From contig NZ_RQER01000010.1 of the NCBI RefSeq assembly GCF_004770615.1, forward strand, positions 62,001-126,000: a stretch of 64,000 bases of DNA, read 5' to 3'. The notes under the pieces were generated by a model. That model saw only the letters and a program-made list of their open reading frames with translations. It made no database searches and was not told the DNA's origin. This DNA is from Leptospira langatensis. GTDB lineage: Bacteria > Spirochaetota > Leptospiria > Leptospirales > Leptospiraceae. This document shows, in pieces, positions 37,836-47,621 of the stretch (within the stretch, counting starts at the first letter, position 1; each line of letters starts with the position of its first letter). A program made the position numbers and the translations under genes.

Positions 37836-39803
37836 TTAGATCTCTCCTTTTGGTTCCAAATTTCGGATCTTACGATACAGAAATCTGGCGGGAGATAGGG
37901 AAGAGTACAAGCTATTTTCGATCGGTAACGGTTCGCCTAAAAGAATTGCCGCCAAAATTTCACCCCCCAATAGGGAAGTCAAAACTCCCCTAGAACCCAA
38001 GCCACCGAACACGTACAGGTTCTTTTCGGGCTCTAAAAATGGGAATTCTTTCTTTTGGTTTTTGGGAAGTCCAATACCGGAATATGCTTTCTCGAAGCTT
38101 TTCGGCTCATGGATTGGACCTAAGATCGGAAATCTATCCTTGGTCTGGGAACGCAGGCCTACGAATTCCTTCTCCACCCGGATCTTAGCCCAATCGATCC
38201 CTAAGAATGTTTTCTTTGCGTATTCCAAAAGTTCCTCTCTATCCTTCTCTCTTGGGTGCGGATCCAAATAGAATTCGTCAAAGGTGGAGCCTAAGACTCT
38301 TTTGCCTTTTACATTCGGAGTGAGATATTTTTCCGCGACTCGGACCGGAGGATCTTCTGGAGTTATATTCGGATCTTCTAATACTTCTAATTGTCCTCTT
38401 ACTTTGGTCAGTGAAAAAGGGATCGTTTTCCAAAGAGTAGACAATAGGGATTCAATTCCAAAGGAATTTGCGAGCACCAATGCATCTCCTTTGGCCAATG
38501 GCTGGTCGAGCGGATCGAGTAGGACCCAAGCTCCGCTCTCCTTCGATATCCGGGAGACCTTTCCTTTTTTTAGAAGTATATTAGGATGTTGGAATATACT
38601 TTCTACTAGGTCCGGTGTGTTTGTCCAGAATCCGGAAGGATAAAATACGCATTGGGAGTTCTTCGGGAAATTCTTCTCAATTTCTTCCGATCCGACTGCA
38701 AGTTCCCGCGCGATCTCTTGAGAGATAGAATGGTTTTTGATCCCGGACTCCAATCGATCCCAAGGAAGATCCTCCCCTGCAAGTTGGATGGTGCCCGAGA
38801 TGGAATAAGAATCTTTATCCAGTAGATCCGGATACCGACGGAGGGAATGGCCGAGAGTTCGGAGAGTCCAAAGACTAGTAGGTGTCGGATATTTGGTCAA
38901 ATGAGGATGAGAGACTGCATTCGGAATAGAGGAAGCTTTTAATTCGCTTTCCTCGTCCCAGACCTCTACTTGTATATTTCTCCATGCGAGCGCTCTTGCT
39001 GCTGCGGCTCCCGCTAATCCTCCACCTACGATCAAGACTCGTTTCGGTTTATCTGTGGCGAAGTTTCGTTGGAGAAAAGGAAGGGGATTTTTTTCCGGGA
39101 AGAGTTCTGATCCGAAACTTCCCGTTAGCATCTCTCTTTTTCTTCCGAAACCTTTTTCTTTGTTTAGAGTGAATCCTGCCTTGGTCAGGCTTTCTTTGGC
39201 AGCTCTTGCAACAGTGAATGTAGCAAGAGTCGAATTTCGATTCGCAAGTCTTCCGATCTGAATGCCTATATTCTCTTCCCAGAGTTCCGGGTTTTTAGAA
39301 GGGGCAAAGCCGTCCAAAAAGAATGCGTCGAATTTACCGGAGGTCTCTGGCAATAATTCTCTTGCATCCCCGATCCAAAGATCGAGTACCAATCTCTCTT
39401 TCTCGAATACGAAGGAATTGCATCCTGGGACGAGTAGTTTATATTTTTCTAAAAAAAGATCCAATGTTTCGGAGAGCTCCGGAAATACTTGGATGGCTCT
39501 TTGGATTTCATGGATCTCTAATGGATATAGTTCGTAGGAAACGAATCGAAGAACGGAAAGATCGGATCCTTCTCTCAATCTTTTCCATAGCTGCCAGGTG
39601 GCCAAGAAATTCAGTCCTGTCCCAAAACCTAATTCGAGAATGGAGAAATGGGAATGATTTTGGGGAATAGAAGTCCATCTTTCTTCCAATCGATTTCCGT
39701 TCAAGAATACATGCCTGGTTTCTTCTAGGCCGTTCTCAGGTGAGAAATAGATATCGTCAAATTGAGAAGAGACCGGCGTCCCGTTTTCTTTCCAGTCTAT
39801 CAT
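37836..39803 (-). CDS. mnmC: Bifunctional tRNA wobble-uridine modification enzyme MnmC
   Basis: The 655-residue protein carries out the last two steps of mnm5s2U34 synthesis. The N-terminal methyltransferase (MnmD, about 1-240) has [20 protein letters not shown], the SAM motif [12 protein letters not shown] and [15 protein letters not shown]. The C-terminal FAD-dependent oxidoreductase (MnmC1) has the dinucleotide motif [18 protein letters not shown] and [15 protein letters not shown]. Its ATG overlaps the stop codon of the lipoprotein gene upstream (ATGA). Confidence 0.94.
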   Translation of the reverse strand: MIDWKENGTPVSSQFDDIYFSPENGLEETRHVFLNGNRLEERWTSIPQNHSHFSILELGFGTGLNFLATWQLWKRLREGSDLSVLRFVSYELYPLEIHEIQRAIQVFPELSETLDLFLEKYKLLVPGCNSFVFEKERLVLDLWIGDARELLPETSGKFDAFFLDGFAPSKNPELWEENIGIQIGRLANRNSTLATFTVARAAKESLTKAGFTLNKEKGFGRKREMLTGSFGSELFPEKNPLPFLQRNFATDKPKRVLIVGGGLAGAAAARALAWRNIQVEVWDEESELKASSIPNAVSHPHLTKYPTPTSLWTLRTLGHSLRRYPDLLDKDSYSISGTIQLAGEDLPWDRLESGIKNHSISQEIARELAVGSEEIEKNFPKNSQCVFYPSGFWTNTPDLVESIFQHPNILLKKGKVSRISKESGAWVLLDPLDQPLAKGDALVLANSFGIESLLSTLWKTIPFSLTKVRGQLEVLEDPNITPEDPPVRVAEKYLTPNVKGKRVLGSTFDEFYLDPHPREKDREELLEYAKKTFLGIDWAKIRVEKEFVGLRSQTKDRFPILGPIHEPKSFEKAYSGIGLPKNQKKEFPFLEPEKNLYVFGGLGSRGVLTSLLGGEILAAILLGEPLPIENSLYSSLSPARFLYRKIRNLEPKGEI

Positions 39804-40801
39804 CCTGGATCTTCCGTTTCCGAAGAAGTGGTTTGCGCTTCTCCTTCTTTTTTGGGCAATCCTGCGGAAGGTAAATTCTTGAGAGGAGGATAAGCGGGGC
39901 CCTCGTGTTTCTCGTGAACTTCTTTAGAAAGTTGTAATTCTTTTCGGACCCCGAATCTGTAGGTGGTCATGGTCATGTAGAGAGAAGGCGCAGGCAGATT
40001 ATTCGCCGTAGTCACTTGGTTCCTGATCTGCATTCCTCTTCCATCCATACTTCCCAAACTAGTGATCTCCGCAAAGAAGTAAGCGTTGTACAGGATCGTA
40101 TCCGGAAAATACTGGCCTATATTATATTCGAATAATACTCTTAAGCCCTTTAGGTCTTGGACCTCGTTCTTCACGCTAGACACTCTAGTGTCGTTCTGTA
40201 GTATATCCATTCGATAGAAGGCGAGGCCGTACACCGGGCCTACGCCGAAGTGGACATTCTGCCCTTCATAATACCCGAGATATAGGGTAAAATAGATCTG
40301 ATAATCTTCATAAACATATTCCATATTCCTTCCTACTTGAGAAGGAAGGGGAAATAACTGGTTCATCAAATATTCTTCGGGAGTTTTGTAATGCCTTCCA
40401 TCGTCAGGATAGTTGATCAGATTGCCTCTATAAGTACGGGGAGAAGTCAGGTTAAAGGACCAGGCGAGACCGCTCAAAAAAGAAAAGAAACCTTTTAGAT
40501 CCTTGGTGCCTGGGATCCTGTTTGGGACCGAACCGATGGAATAGTAAGCTCTCGTAACGTTGGAATCCCGGCTCACGATATTGCTCTCCGGATCCGAAGC
40601 TCTATCCGTAAATTTACGGACCGGGGCACCTTCTACCGTTGCAGGATGAGTGAAGAAATTCAAAGCGGTATACTCCGCTCCGGCATTGATTACGATCGTC
40701 TCGAATACCTGGCTCAAGCTCTTGCAGGAAAATGAAAAGAATACGGATACAAAAATCCAAAACGAAAACAAGATAGACGGATTTCGTCTCTTAAGACCCA
40801 T
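39800..40801 (-). CDS. Conserved hypothetical lipoprotein
   Basis: About 333 residues from the ATG at 40801, chosen because the signal peptide that follows ends in SFSC, a loose spirochaetal lipobox, and because the longer frame would run into the divergent dusA promoter. The mature part is rich in aromatic beta-strand patterns (YQIYFTLYLGYYEGQNVHFG) and may form an envelope beta-structure. I do not recognise the family. It is translationally coupled to mnmC. Confidence 0.68.
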   Translation of the reverse strand: MGLKRRNPSILFSFWIFVSVFFSFSCKSLSQVFETIVINAGAEYTALNFFTHPATVEGAPVRKFTDRASDPESNIVSRDSNVTRAYYSIGSVPNRIPGTKDLKGFFSFLSGLAWSFNLTSPRTYRGNLINYPDDGRHYKTPEEYLMNQLFPLPSQVGRNMEYVYEDYQIYFTLYLGYYEGQNVHFGVGPVYGLAFYRMDILQNDTRVSSVKNEVQDLKGLRVLFEYNIGQYFPDTILYNAYFFAEITSLGSMDGRGMQIRNQVTTANNLPAPSLYMTMTTYRFGVRKELQLSKEVHEKHEGPAYPPLKNLPSAGLPKKEGEAQTTSSETEDPG

Positions 40802-40900
40802 CGCAGGACCAGGATGAAATCTTTGTAAATCAAACCAAGTCGATTTCTTGGGACTTGACTGCTTGGACCTAAAACCGAGGATCGTACTATTCGGTCTTTC

Positions 40901-41950
40901 ATGTCCTTTCAAAAAGAAAAGCCTATCGTATATCCGGTTTCCGTAGCTCCCATGATGGATTGGACGGACCGGCATTTTCGTTACTTTCTCAGGCTGATCA
41001 CCAGGCATTCCTTATTGTACACCGAAATGGTAACTACCGGAGCCATTTTAAGAGGAGATCAGGACAGACATCTTTTATTTTCTCCGGAAGAAGCTCCGCT
41101 TTCTCTACAGTTAGGCGGAGACAATCCGAAAGCCTTGGCAGAATGCGCGAGTATAGGAGAAGGTTACGGATACTCTGAGATCAATCTGAACGTAGGCTGT
41201 CCAAGCGACAAGGTGCAAGAAGGGAATTTCGGAGCCTGCTTGATGAAGGATCCGGACCGAGTCGCGGATTGCATCTCCGAAATGGATTCCAAAACCTCTT
41301 TGCCGATCACAGTAAAATCTAGGATAGGAGTTCGCGGAAAGGAAAGCCTAGAGGACCTCTCCGAATTCGTAAGAAAAGTAAGCCAGGCCGGAGCGAAGAG
41401 GATCACGATACATGCAAGAATTGCAATATTAGAGGGCCTTAGCCCCGCTCAGAATAGAAGCGTTCCTCCTCTGCGCTATGAGGATGTGTACGAGATCAAG
41501 AGGAGATATCCGGACCTAGTGATCGAGCTGAATGGGGGAGTGAAGACCCTAGAGGACATTGCTTCTCACCTAACAAGAGTGGATGGGGTCATGATCGGAA
41601 GAGCAGCCTATGAGAATCCTTTCTTGTTCACTAATGTGGATCGTTTATTTTTTGGATCCTCTGCAAGAGACATCACTAGAAGAGAGATCTTTCTCTCCAT
41701 GCAGGAGTATCTATCCAAAAAGACGGAACAGGGGGAGAAGCCAAGCCGTATCCTCAAACATTTGTTAGGTGCCTTTCATGAGATCCGTGGAGCTCGCTCC
41801 TATCGTAGGATTCTAACGGAAAAGATGCACTCTAATCCTGGACCTACTCTTTTATTAGAGGCATTGCAGTCCATTTCCGCCGAATACTTGGATCAAAAAC
41901 TGGAAACAGAGGAGCCCGCTTCCGTTATCACACTAGAATCTGTGGTTTGA
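40901..41950 (+). CDS. dusA: tRNA-dihydrouridine synthase A
   Basis: The 349-residue FMN enzyme reduces uridine 20/20a in the tRNA D-loop. It starts with VAPMMDWTDRHFRYFLRL, has the catalytic Cys100 in NVGCPSDKVQEGNFGACLM, and the DusA-specific HARIAILEGLSPAQNRSVPP. FMN phosphate binding is at ELNGGVKTLED and DGVMIGRAAYENPF. It is divergent from the lipoprotein-mnmC-recQ unit with a 99-bp shared promoter region, so two tRNA-modification genes flank it. Confidence 0.94.
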   Translation: MSFQKEKPIVYPVSVAPMMDWTDRHFRYFLRLITRHSLLYTEMVTTGAILRGDQDRHLLFSPEEAPLSLQLGGDNPKALAECASIGEGYGYSEINLNVGCPSDKVQEGNFGACLMKDPDRVADCISEMDSKTSLPITVKSRIGVRGKESLEDLSEFVRKVSQAGAKRITIHARIAILEGLSPAQNRSVPPLRYEDVYEIKRRYPDLVIELNGGVKTLEDIASHLTRVDGVMIGRAAYENPFLFTNVDRLFFGSSARDITRREIFLSMQEYLSKKTEQGEKPSRILKHLLGAFHEIRGARSYRRILTEKMHSNPGPTLLLEALQSISAEYLDQKLETEEPASVITLESVV

Positions 41951-41997
41951 GGCTAGCTTCCTCGTCTAACTAACGAACCTTTCTCTCGGAGATCCCC

Positions 41998-42939
41998 TTG
42001 GAAAAAATTCGGACCATTGACTGCGGATATGTAGAGCCTGGAGTGGCCTGTGCCTATCTGTTGATAGATGGGAACCGTGCTAGTTTCGTAGAGAATAATA
42101 CGAATTTTGCAGTCCCTCTCTTATTAGAGGCGTTGAAGGAAGAAGGCTTAGGTCCGGACTCTGTTGATTATATCATCATCACTCATGTTCATTTGGATCA
42201 CGCAGGAGGAACCGGGGAATTGCTTTCCCATTGCCCGAATGCGACTGTACTTTCTCATCCGAAGGCTTCTCCACATCTCATCGATCCGAGTAGATTGATT
42301 AAGAGCTCCATCCAAGTATATGGAGAAGAGAATTTCCATAAACTGTACGGAGATATAAAACCTGTCCCAAGCGAGAGGATCCGGAATATGAGTGACGGAG
42401 AGGAGATCTCCTGGGGAAAAAGAACACTCAAATTCATTCACACTAAGGGACACGCAAATCATCATTTTTGCATATATGATTCTCTTACGAACGGGATCTT
42501 TACAGGAGATACCTTCGGCATAGGATATACTTTATTTAGAAAGGGAAAGGATTCTCTTTTGTTTCCTTCCACGACACCCACCGATTTCGATCCGGAAGAA
42601 GCGTTACTCTCCATTGATAAGATATTGAACACCGGGGCGGATAAAGCGTACCTGACCCATTTCGGTGTTTGGGAGGATATCCAGGCAGGCGCTTCTCAAA
42701 TGAAAGAAGGGATTGAGGCCATGAGGAATATTTGGACTTCTGCGGCCAAGACCGGATTCGAAGGAGAAACCCTTCTTGCATTTTGTGAAACTAGAGTTCG
42801 TTCTTATTTAGAGGACCAGATCCGGCTGCGTAAGCTTCCATTCGGAGAGAAAGAAGAGAGATTTATAGGATTCGATTCACAGATCAATGCACAAGGGATT
42901 GCCTTTAAGATAGAGAGAGCTAGAAAGTCCGCCAAGTGA
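41998..42939 (+). CDS. Metallo-beta-lactamase-fold hydrolase
   Basis: The 313-residue cytoplasmic protein has the motif THVHLDHAGG (His63, His65, Asp67, His68), a further His in KGHANHHFC, Asp in TGDTFG and the last His in YLTHFGVWED. It lacks a signal peptide. The TTG start at 41998 has CGGAG upstream. It follows dusA by 47 bp and may share its transcript. The substrate is unknown; a glyoxalase II-like or lactonase-like thioester/ester hydrolase is possible. Confidence 0.83.
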   Translation: MEKIRTIDCGYVEPGVACAYLLIDGNRASFVENNTNFAVPLLLEALKEEGLGPDSVDYIIITHVHLDHAGGTGELLSHCPNATVLSHPKASPHLIDPSRLIKSSIQVYGEENFHKLYGDIKPVPSERIRNMSDGEEISWGKRTLKFIHTKGHANHHFCIYDSLTNGIFTGDTFGIGYTLFRKGKDSLLFPSTTPTDFDPEEALLSIDKILNTGADKAYLTHFGVWEDIQAGASQMKEGIEAMRNIWTSAAKTGFEGETLLAFCETRVRSYLEDQIRLRKLPFGEKEERFIGFDSQINAQGIAFKIERARKSAK

Positions 42940-43077
42940 TCTTCATCCCTTAAGTATTTAATCTGTTTAAAGTTCCTTTGTAATTTCGAAACGTAGTCTA
43001 GTGAACCTTAGGCGAAGTTTTTCATTTGCTTTCCTTATTTAGAGTTTTTTGAATATACTTTTGCGAGCGAACCTTTT

Positions 43078-44913
43078 GTGCAAATTTACAGGCGTTATTT
43101 ACTTCTTATCCTAATCTGCCTTTTTGCGATTTTCACATCTTGCAAGCAGGATAGCATGGAGGCGCCCAAAGTATACAAGGGCGAATTCGACATGCGTTCC
43201 CTTCATCATTGGGGAAGGATCCTTCCTTTAAAGGGAGATTGGGAATTCAATTGGGGAAATCTCTATTCTCCTGAAAAAGGATATCCTGCCACAGGACAGT
43301 ATTTTCCAGTCCCTGGGATCTGGAGGGAATATTCTCCTCAGTTTACCATGCAAGGGCATGGAACCTATAGGATCTTCATTCATACTTCTCCCGAGCAAAG
43401 GCATTTAGGAGTACTGGTCCCTCGTCTTCCCGGGGTCTATTCAGTTTATTTGAATAAGAAGCTGATCTTTGCGAACGGTGTGAACGGCACGGATCGAAAT
43501 AGCACTGAGTTCTTTGCTCATCCTAGCACCCAGGTGTATCCTTTGACGAGCGGATCGGAAATAGAGCTAATTGTGAACGTTTCCAACTATAAGGGAAACT
43601 TTTTAAAGGGCGGGATCCGCAACGACTTCTTGTTAGGTGATCTGGACACTCTTCGCAAAAAGGTAAAGCTAGAGGATATTTATGAGACCTCACTCATCAC
43701 GATCATTTTTGCGGTCGGGCTCTATCATCTGATCTTCTTTGCATCTTATCGAAAGGACTCCGCGCCTTTGTTCTTCGCCTTCTTTTGTTTTCTGGTTTCC
43801 TTTTACACATTCGTTACTTCCGGAATGCAATATTTTCTGACTCCGGAACTTTCTCTAGATCTTAGGATACGATTCGAATACTTCTGCGAAGCCATGCTTG
43901 TTCCTTCGGTTTACCTCATTCTTAGGATCATGTATCCGAAGCAGTTTGGTCAAAAATGGATGGCCATCCTCATGTCCACCATGTTGCTATTCGTGCTTTC
44001 CATTTTCGTTCTGGATGAGGAAAATCTGATCTATGTGTATTCCTTCTTCATGCATGTCCCTCCTTTTTATAGCCTAGTGCTTATGGTCGCTCTAGGTTTC
44101 GCATGGAAGGCGAATGAAACAAGAGCAAGGACCGTTTTTCTTTCGGGGATCATTCTCGCAGTCTCCATGATGAACGATGTGATCTACGGCGTTACGGAAT
44201 TCTATTTCCTTATTCCTTATAGTTTTCCGATCGCACTCGTAGGATTCATCGCATTCAATTCCTATATTATATCTTTGCGATTTACTCGCGACTTGGAAAA
44301 AGCCGAAGAATTTGTGGAATTGCAATCCAAATACAACGAACAATTGAGATTGAACGCCGAAGAGAAGGCCAAATACGCTACGTTAGTCGATCAATCCTTG
44401 GACAAAGGATTTCATTCCCTCATCAACCAATTGGAAGCCAAGGACGGATCCGATAAATCCTTAGGAAAACTGAAAGTAGAGCTCAACCAGACTCTTACCG
44501 GGGTCCGGGACATCTTGGACTTAATGCATCACCAAGGTGGAAAAGAAGAATTGGTCGAACTGGAAATGAAGCTATTCGTCCAAAAGAACCCGAATTTTAC
44601 CCATTCGGAGATCCATTCCGTTTCTCAGTTCTTGCGGATCGATCAGTGTCTGCAAATACAGAGGATCTTTAAGGATGCGATCCGGATCGGTTCTTCCAGA
44701 AGTGGAGAGTCCAAGATCTTCTGGGGCAAGGAGGGAGATTCCATTCTTCTTCGTATCTTTATGTCCGGGCCAAGCCAACCTAAGGAAGATCTTCCGGATC
44801 AATTGGAAACGGATCTAAAAAACCGTGCGGAGAAGTTAGGAGCCCGGTTCTTTCTGCTCAGCGAGTCCTCAAAATTCGAGTTCGAGCTCAGAGTTCCCCC
44901 AATTCCTGTCTAA
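43078..44913 (+). CDS. 7TMR-DISM sensor protein with degenerate kinase domain
   Basis: The 611-residue protein starts at a GTG and has a lipobox-like FTSC at residue 22. A jelly-roll extracellular domain (LKGDWEFNWGNLYSPEKG, about 45-190) is followed by seven membrane helices (about 210-405) of the 7TMR-DISM type. A coiled coil (KAEEFVELQSKYNEQLRLN) leads to a C-terminal part resembling NarX-type kinases in layout, but the LHD phospho-acceptor box and the N, G1 and G2 ATP-binding boxes are not recognisable. It may sense a carbohydrate-like ligand and signal by contact, not phosphorylation. Confidence 0.78.
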   Translation: MQIYRRYLLLILICLFAIFTSCKQDSMEAPKVYKGEFDMRSLHHWGRILPLKGDWEFNWGNLYSPEKGYPATGQYFPVPGIWREYSPQFTMQGHGTYRIFIHTSPEQRHLGVLVPRLPGVYSVYLNKKLIFANGVNGTDRNSTEFFAHPSTQVYPLTSGSEIELIVNVSNYKGNFLKGGIRNDFLLGDLDTLRKKVKLEDIYETSLITIIFAVGLYHLIFFASYRKDSAPLFFAFFCFLVSFYTFVTSGMQYFLTPELSLDLRIRFEYFCEAMLVPSVYLILRIMYPKQFGQKWMAILMSTMLLFVLSIFVLDEENLIYVYSFFMHVPPFYSLVLMVALGFAWKANETRARTVFLSGIILAVSMMNDVIYGVTEFYFLIPYSFPIALVGFIAFNSYIISLRFTRDLEKAEEFVELQSKYNEQLRLNAEEKAKYATLVDQSLDKGFHSLINQLEAKDGSDKSLGKLKVELNQTLTGVRDILDLMHHQGGKEELVELEMKLFVQKNPNFTHSEIHSVSQFLRIDQCLQIQRIFKDAIRIGSSRSGESKIFWGKEGDSILLRIFMSGPSQPKEDLPDQLETDLKNRAEKLGARFFLLSESSKFEFELRVPPIPV

Positions 44914-44984
44914 ATTTCCTCCTTCTCCCAAAGGAATTCGGAAAAAGACTTGCCTCAGGGCAGAAAATCGAGATCCTTCACAGA

Positions 44985-45001
44985 ATTAGAATCATTCTAA
45001 T
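44985..45001. promoter_or_regulatory. PerR/Fur-type box upstream of cytochrome c peroxidase
   Basis: ATTAGAAT-C-ATTCTAAT is a perfect 8-1-8 palindrome and closely follows the PerR box pattern TTATAATNATTATAA. Flanking ACAG and CTGT extend the symmetry except for one extra base. It ends 14 bp before the ATG of the peroxidase gene, a position expected for a repressor. PerR control of peroxide-defence genes is known in Leptospira; binding here is inferred. Confidence 0.72.
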
Positions 45002-45015
45002 CTGTGGTGATAACA

Positions 45016-46002
45016 ATGAATCCAAAACGATTATTCCCCTTAGGTTTGGTTTTCTTGGCTCTATTGGTGGCTTGCGGCCCCTCCGAGAAGACAAAACAGC
45101 TTATGGAAGATGCAAAAAGAACCTTCGGTGTTCTTCCTGCTAAGATGCCAGGTTCTGAAAAAGATACTCCCGAGCGAATTGCTTTAGGAGAGAAGCTGTA
45201 CTTCGAAAAACGTCTTTCTATCAACGACTCCCAGTCTTGTAGTTCCTGCCATGGGATCCAAGGAAAGTCCGCCGGAGTGGACAATCTATCTACTTCTCCC
45301 GGTGCATTGGGCAAGAATGGGGACAGGAATTCTCCTACCTCTTTGAATGCCGGATTTCATTTCGTTCAGTTTTGGGACGGAAGAGCGGCGGATCTAAAGG
45401 CTCAGGCAAAAGGACCGATCCTCAATCCGATCGAGATGGGCATGCCTTCCGAAGTGGAAGTGGAGAAGAAGCTTTCCGCGATCCCGGAATATACGGAGGC
45501 ATTTGCAAAGGCTTTCCCTGCAGACGAAAAGAAGATCTCCTATGACAATATTGCAGAAGCGATTGCTGCGTTCGAAAGAACCTTAATTACCAAGGACCGT
45601 TTCGATGAGTTCCAAGCCGGAAATTATAGAGCGCTTACCTCGGAAGAACAAAAAGGTCTGGAAACATTTATTAATACAGGATGCATCCAGTGCCACAATG
45701 GGCCTCTTTTGGGCGGAAATAGCTTCCGGAAATTGGGGCAAGTCCATCCTCACGAGAATACACAAGACAAGGGTCGGTTTGCCGTTACCAAGAATAACGC
45801 GGATCTTTTCTTCTTTAAGGTGCCTTCTCTCCGTAACGTAGCTCTGACTGGGCCTTATTTCCATGATGGAAAAGTGTCTACTTTAGAGGATGCTGTGAAA
45901 AAAATGGCCCATTTACAGCTTGGAAAAGAGCTTTCCGCAGAAGAGGTAGGTTCAATAGTATCTTTCTTGAAGGCTTTATCCGATAAAAATCGGTCTAATT
46001 GA
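45016..46002 (+). CDS. Di-haem cytochrome c peroxidase, lipoprotein
   Basis: The 328-residue protein reduces hydrogen peroxide with electrons from cytochromes in the periplasm. Two haem c sites are present: CSSCH (75-79) and CIQCH (223-227). FHFVQFWDGRAADLKAQAKG, NPIEMGMP and TGPYFHDGKVSTLEDAV are typical of the CcpA/MauG family. I chose the ATG at 45016, giving a signal peptide ending in LLVAC, over the GTG at 45004, which lies nearly against the palindrome. Regulation by PerR is suggested by the box 14 bp upstream. Confidence 0.9.
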   Translation: MNPKRLFPLGLVFLALLVACGPSEKTKQLMEDAKRTFGVLPAKMPGSEKDTPERIALGEKLYFEKRLSINDSQSCSSCHGIQGKSAGVDNLSTSPGALGKNGDRNSPTSLNAGFHFVQFWDGRAADLKAQAKGPILNPIEMGMPSEVEVEKKLSAIPEYTEAFAKAFPADEKKISYDNIAEAIAAFERTLITKDRFDEFQAGNYRALTSEEQKGLETFINTGCIQCHNGPLLGGNSFRKLGQVHPHENTQDKGRFAVTKNNADLFFFKVPSLRNVALTGPYFHDGKVSTLEDAVKKMAHLQLGKELSAEEVGSIVSFLKALSDKNRSN

Positions 46003-46048
46003 TATAGATCGTATCAACACGAACTTACAGAATTGAAACCTATTCAGG

Positions 46049-46077
46049 CCGGTTCCGAGAGGGATCGGTTTTTTTTT
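46049..46077 (+). terminator. Intrinsic terminator of the peroxidase gene
   Basis: CCGGTTCC pairs with GGGATCGG (two G-T pairs) around GAGA, followed by nine T. It lies 46 bp after the stop codon. This is a textbook rho-independent signal. Confidence 0.85.
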
Positions 46078-46098
46078 GCCCAAGTGCATTCGGTCCCT

Positions 46099-46142
46099 AA
46101 AAAGAAAAAGCGCGGCGACTTCTTTTGGAAATCCTCCGCGCT
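46099..46142 (-). terminator. Intrinsic terminator of the citrate-synthase-like gene
   Basis: On the minus strand AGCGCGG and CCGCGCT are perfect 7-bp arms with a 20-base loop, followed by TTTTCTTTTT. It lies about 70 bp after the stop codon of the minus-strand gene and faces the peroxidase terminator. Confidence 0.65.
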
Positions 46143-46209
46143 GGATCGAAGTAAATAGGAAGGAGCACGCGGGAAGGAGAACCTCCTCCCAAACCCTTTC
46201 GGACTTAGA

Positions 46210-47493
46210 TCATCTTTCTAGGATCTGCTTGTACTTTCTAGAAGTTTCTCCGGTATAGATCTGTCTAGGACGTACCTTGTGAGAAGAGTCCACAGTCAAT
46301 CTTTGCTCTCTCCAGTGAGCTAACCAGCCTGGAAGTTTTCCGATGGCTTGCATAGCCGTGAATAGTTCTTTAGGAATTCCTAAACTATGGAATAGGATGG
46401 CGCTATAGAACTCCAGGTTCGGATATAGGTTCTTTTCCAGATAGAAGGAGTCTTTGCTCACGTACTCGTCCACTTGTAGGGCGATCTCTGCGATCGGATC
46501 TAACTTCTTCTGCTTGTAGAAGTCTACGAAAAGTTTTTGTGCGATCGTGGAGCGTTTGCTTTTTACCTTGTATGCGTCGTGGCCAAAGCAAGTAGATTGG
46601 TAGGCAAGCTCACCCTTCTTCATTCTTTCGAAGAATTCGGGAACGCTTAGCTTGGACTTGATAATGTCCTCGATCAATTCCACAGCTGCGACCTGTCTCC
46701 CACCTTCTCTGGAACCCCAAAGAGCATTGATCGCAGAAGATACGGAAGCGAATATATTTGCTTGGGTCGAACCGATGAGTTGAACCGTCGTATTGGAAAC
46801 GTTCTGTTCATGATCTGCATACAGAATCCAGAGCTGGTTCAGGATACGATCATGATCTTCCGTAGGTTGGTATTTCAAGGAAGGAAGGGAGAAGAGCATG
46901 TATAAGAAGTTCGTACAGTATGGATGGCGATCCAAAGGATACACGAAAGGCTGACCTATCATCTTTTTGTAAGAGAATGCGGAGATCGTGCGGATCTTTG
47001 CTAGAAGCCTGGCCGCTTGGTCGATCCCTCTATCCAAATACTCTTCGTACTCGTCTTGGTAATAGCTGGAGAGAGAAGAAACCATTACGGATAATACCGC
47101 AAGAGGGTGGGCCTTTCCTGGAAACCCGTCGAACAGATTGATCATGTCCTCATGGATCAAGCTATGCTTGGAAAGCTTCATGGAGAATTCTTTGAGCTGC
47201 TTCTCCGTAGGGAGCTCGCCGTAGATCAGAAGATAACTGGTTTCTACGAAGGAAGAATAGTGCACTAGCTCGGCTACGTCGTAGCCTCTATAATGCAGAT
47301 CTCCTGTCATAGAATCTCTGCGGGAAATTTTACTCTGGGCATACGCCGTATTGAAGAATCCGGGATCGTACGATATAAGTCCCGTCTTATTATGTAGTTC
47401 TCTGATATCGATGCCTTTCTTGCCGTCGGTTCCGGTAATCAAGGGAAGGCGGTGGACCTGGTCCCCAACTTTCAATTCCACGAAGTCACTCAT
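46210..47493 (-). CDS. Citrate-synthase homologue with altered active site
   Basis: The 427-residue protein aligns end to end with GltA-type (type II) citrate synthase: SYDPGFFNTA, YADHEQN, ALWGSREGG, CFGHDAYK, YPNLEFYS and KVRPRQIYTG mark the same positions. Of the catalytic trio (E. coli His264, His305, Asp362), only His305 is kept; the first is Glu263 (SREGG instead of PAHGG) and the last is Glu361 (LEFYS instead of VDFYS). The Arg after the conserved GH is Asp306, and the His in HADHEQN is Tyr225. It may have lost or changed its reaction. I chose the inner ATG at 47493, which matches GltA length and avoids overlap with the divergent regulator. Confidence 0.85.
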   Translation of the reverse strand: MSDFVELKVGDQVHRLPLITGTDGKKGIDIRELHNKTGLISYDPGFFNTAYAQSKISRRDSMTGDLHYRGYDVAELVHYSSFVETSYLLIYGELPTEKQLKEFSMKLSKHSLIHEDMINLFDGFPGKAHPLAVLSVMVSSLSSYYQDEYEEYLDRGIDQAARLLAKIRTISAFSYKKMIGQPFVYPLDRHPYCTNFLYMLFSLPSLKYQPTEDHDRILNQLWILYADHEQNVSNTTVQLIGSTQANIFASVSSAINALWGSREGGRQVAAVELIEDIIKSKLSVPEFFERMKKGELAYQSTCFGHDAYKVKSKRSTIAQKLFVDFYKQKKLDPIAEIALQVDEYVSKDSFYLEKNLYPNLEFYSAILFHSLGIPKELFTAMQAIGKLPGWLAHWREQRLTVDSSHKVRPRQIYTGETSRKYKQILER

Positions 47494-47621
47494 ACCGTTA
47501 GGAAACCGAGGAAGGGCGGAAGAGTCAACCTTCCTTCCGAGGATCTGATGAATTTTCCCTTTCGACTGGACAAAACTCGGCTCCGAGGTTTTTCTTTCCT
47601 GCAGTTTTAGGGAATTCCTTC

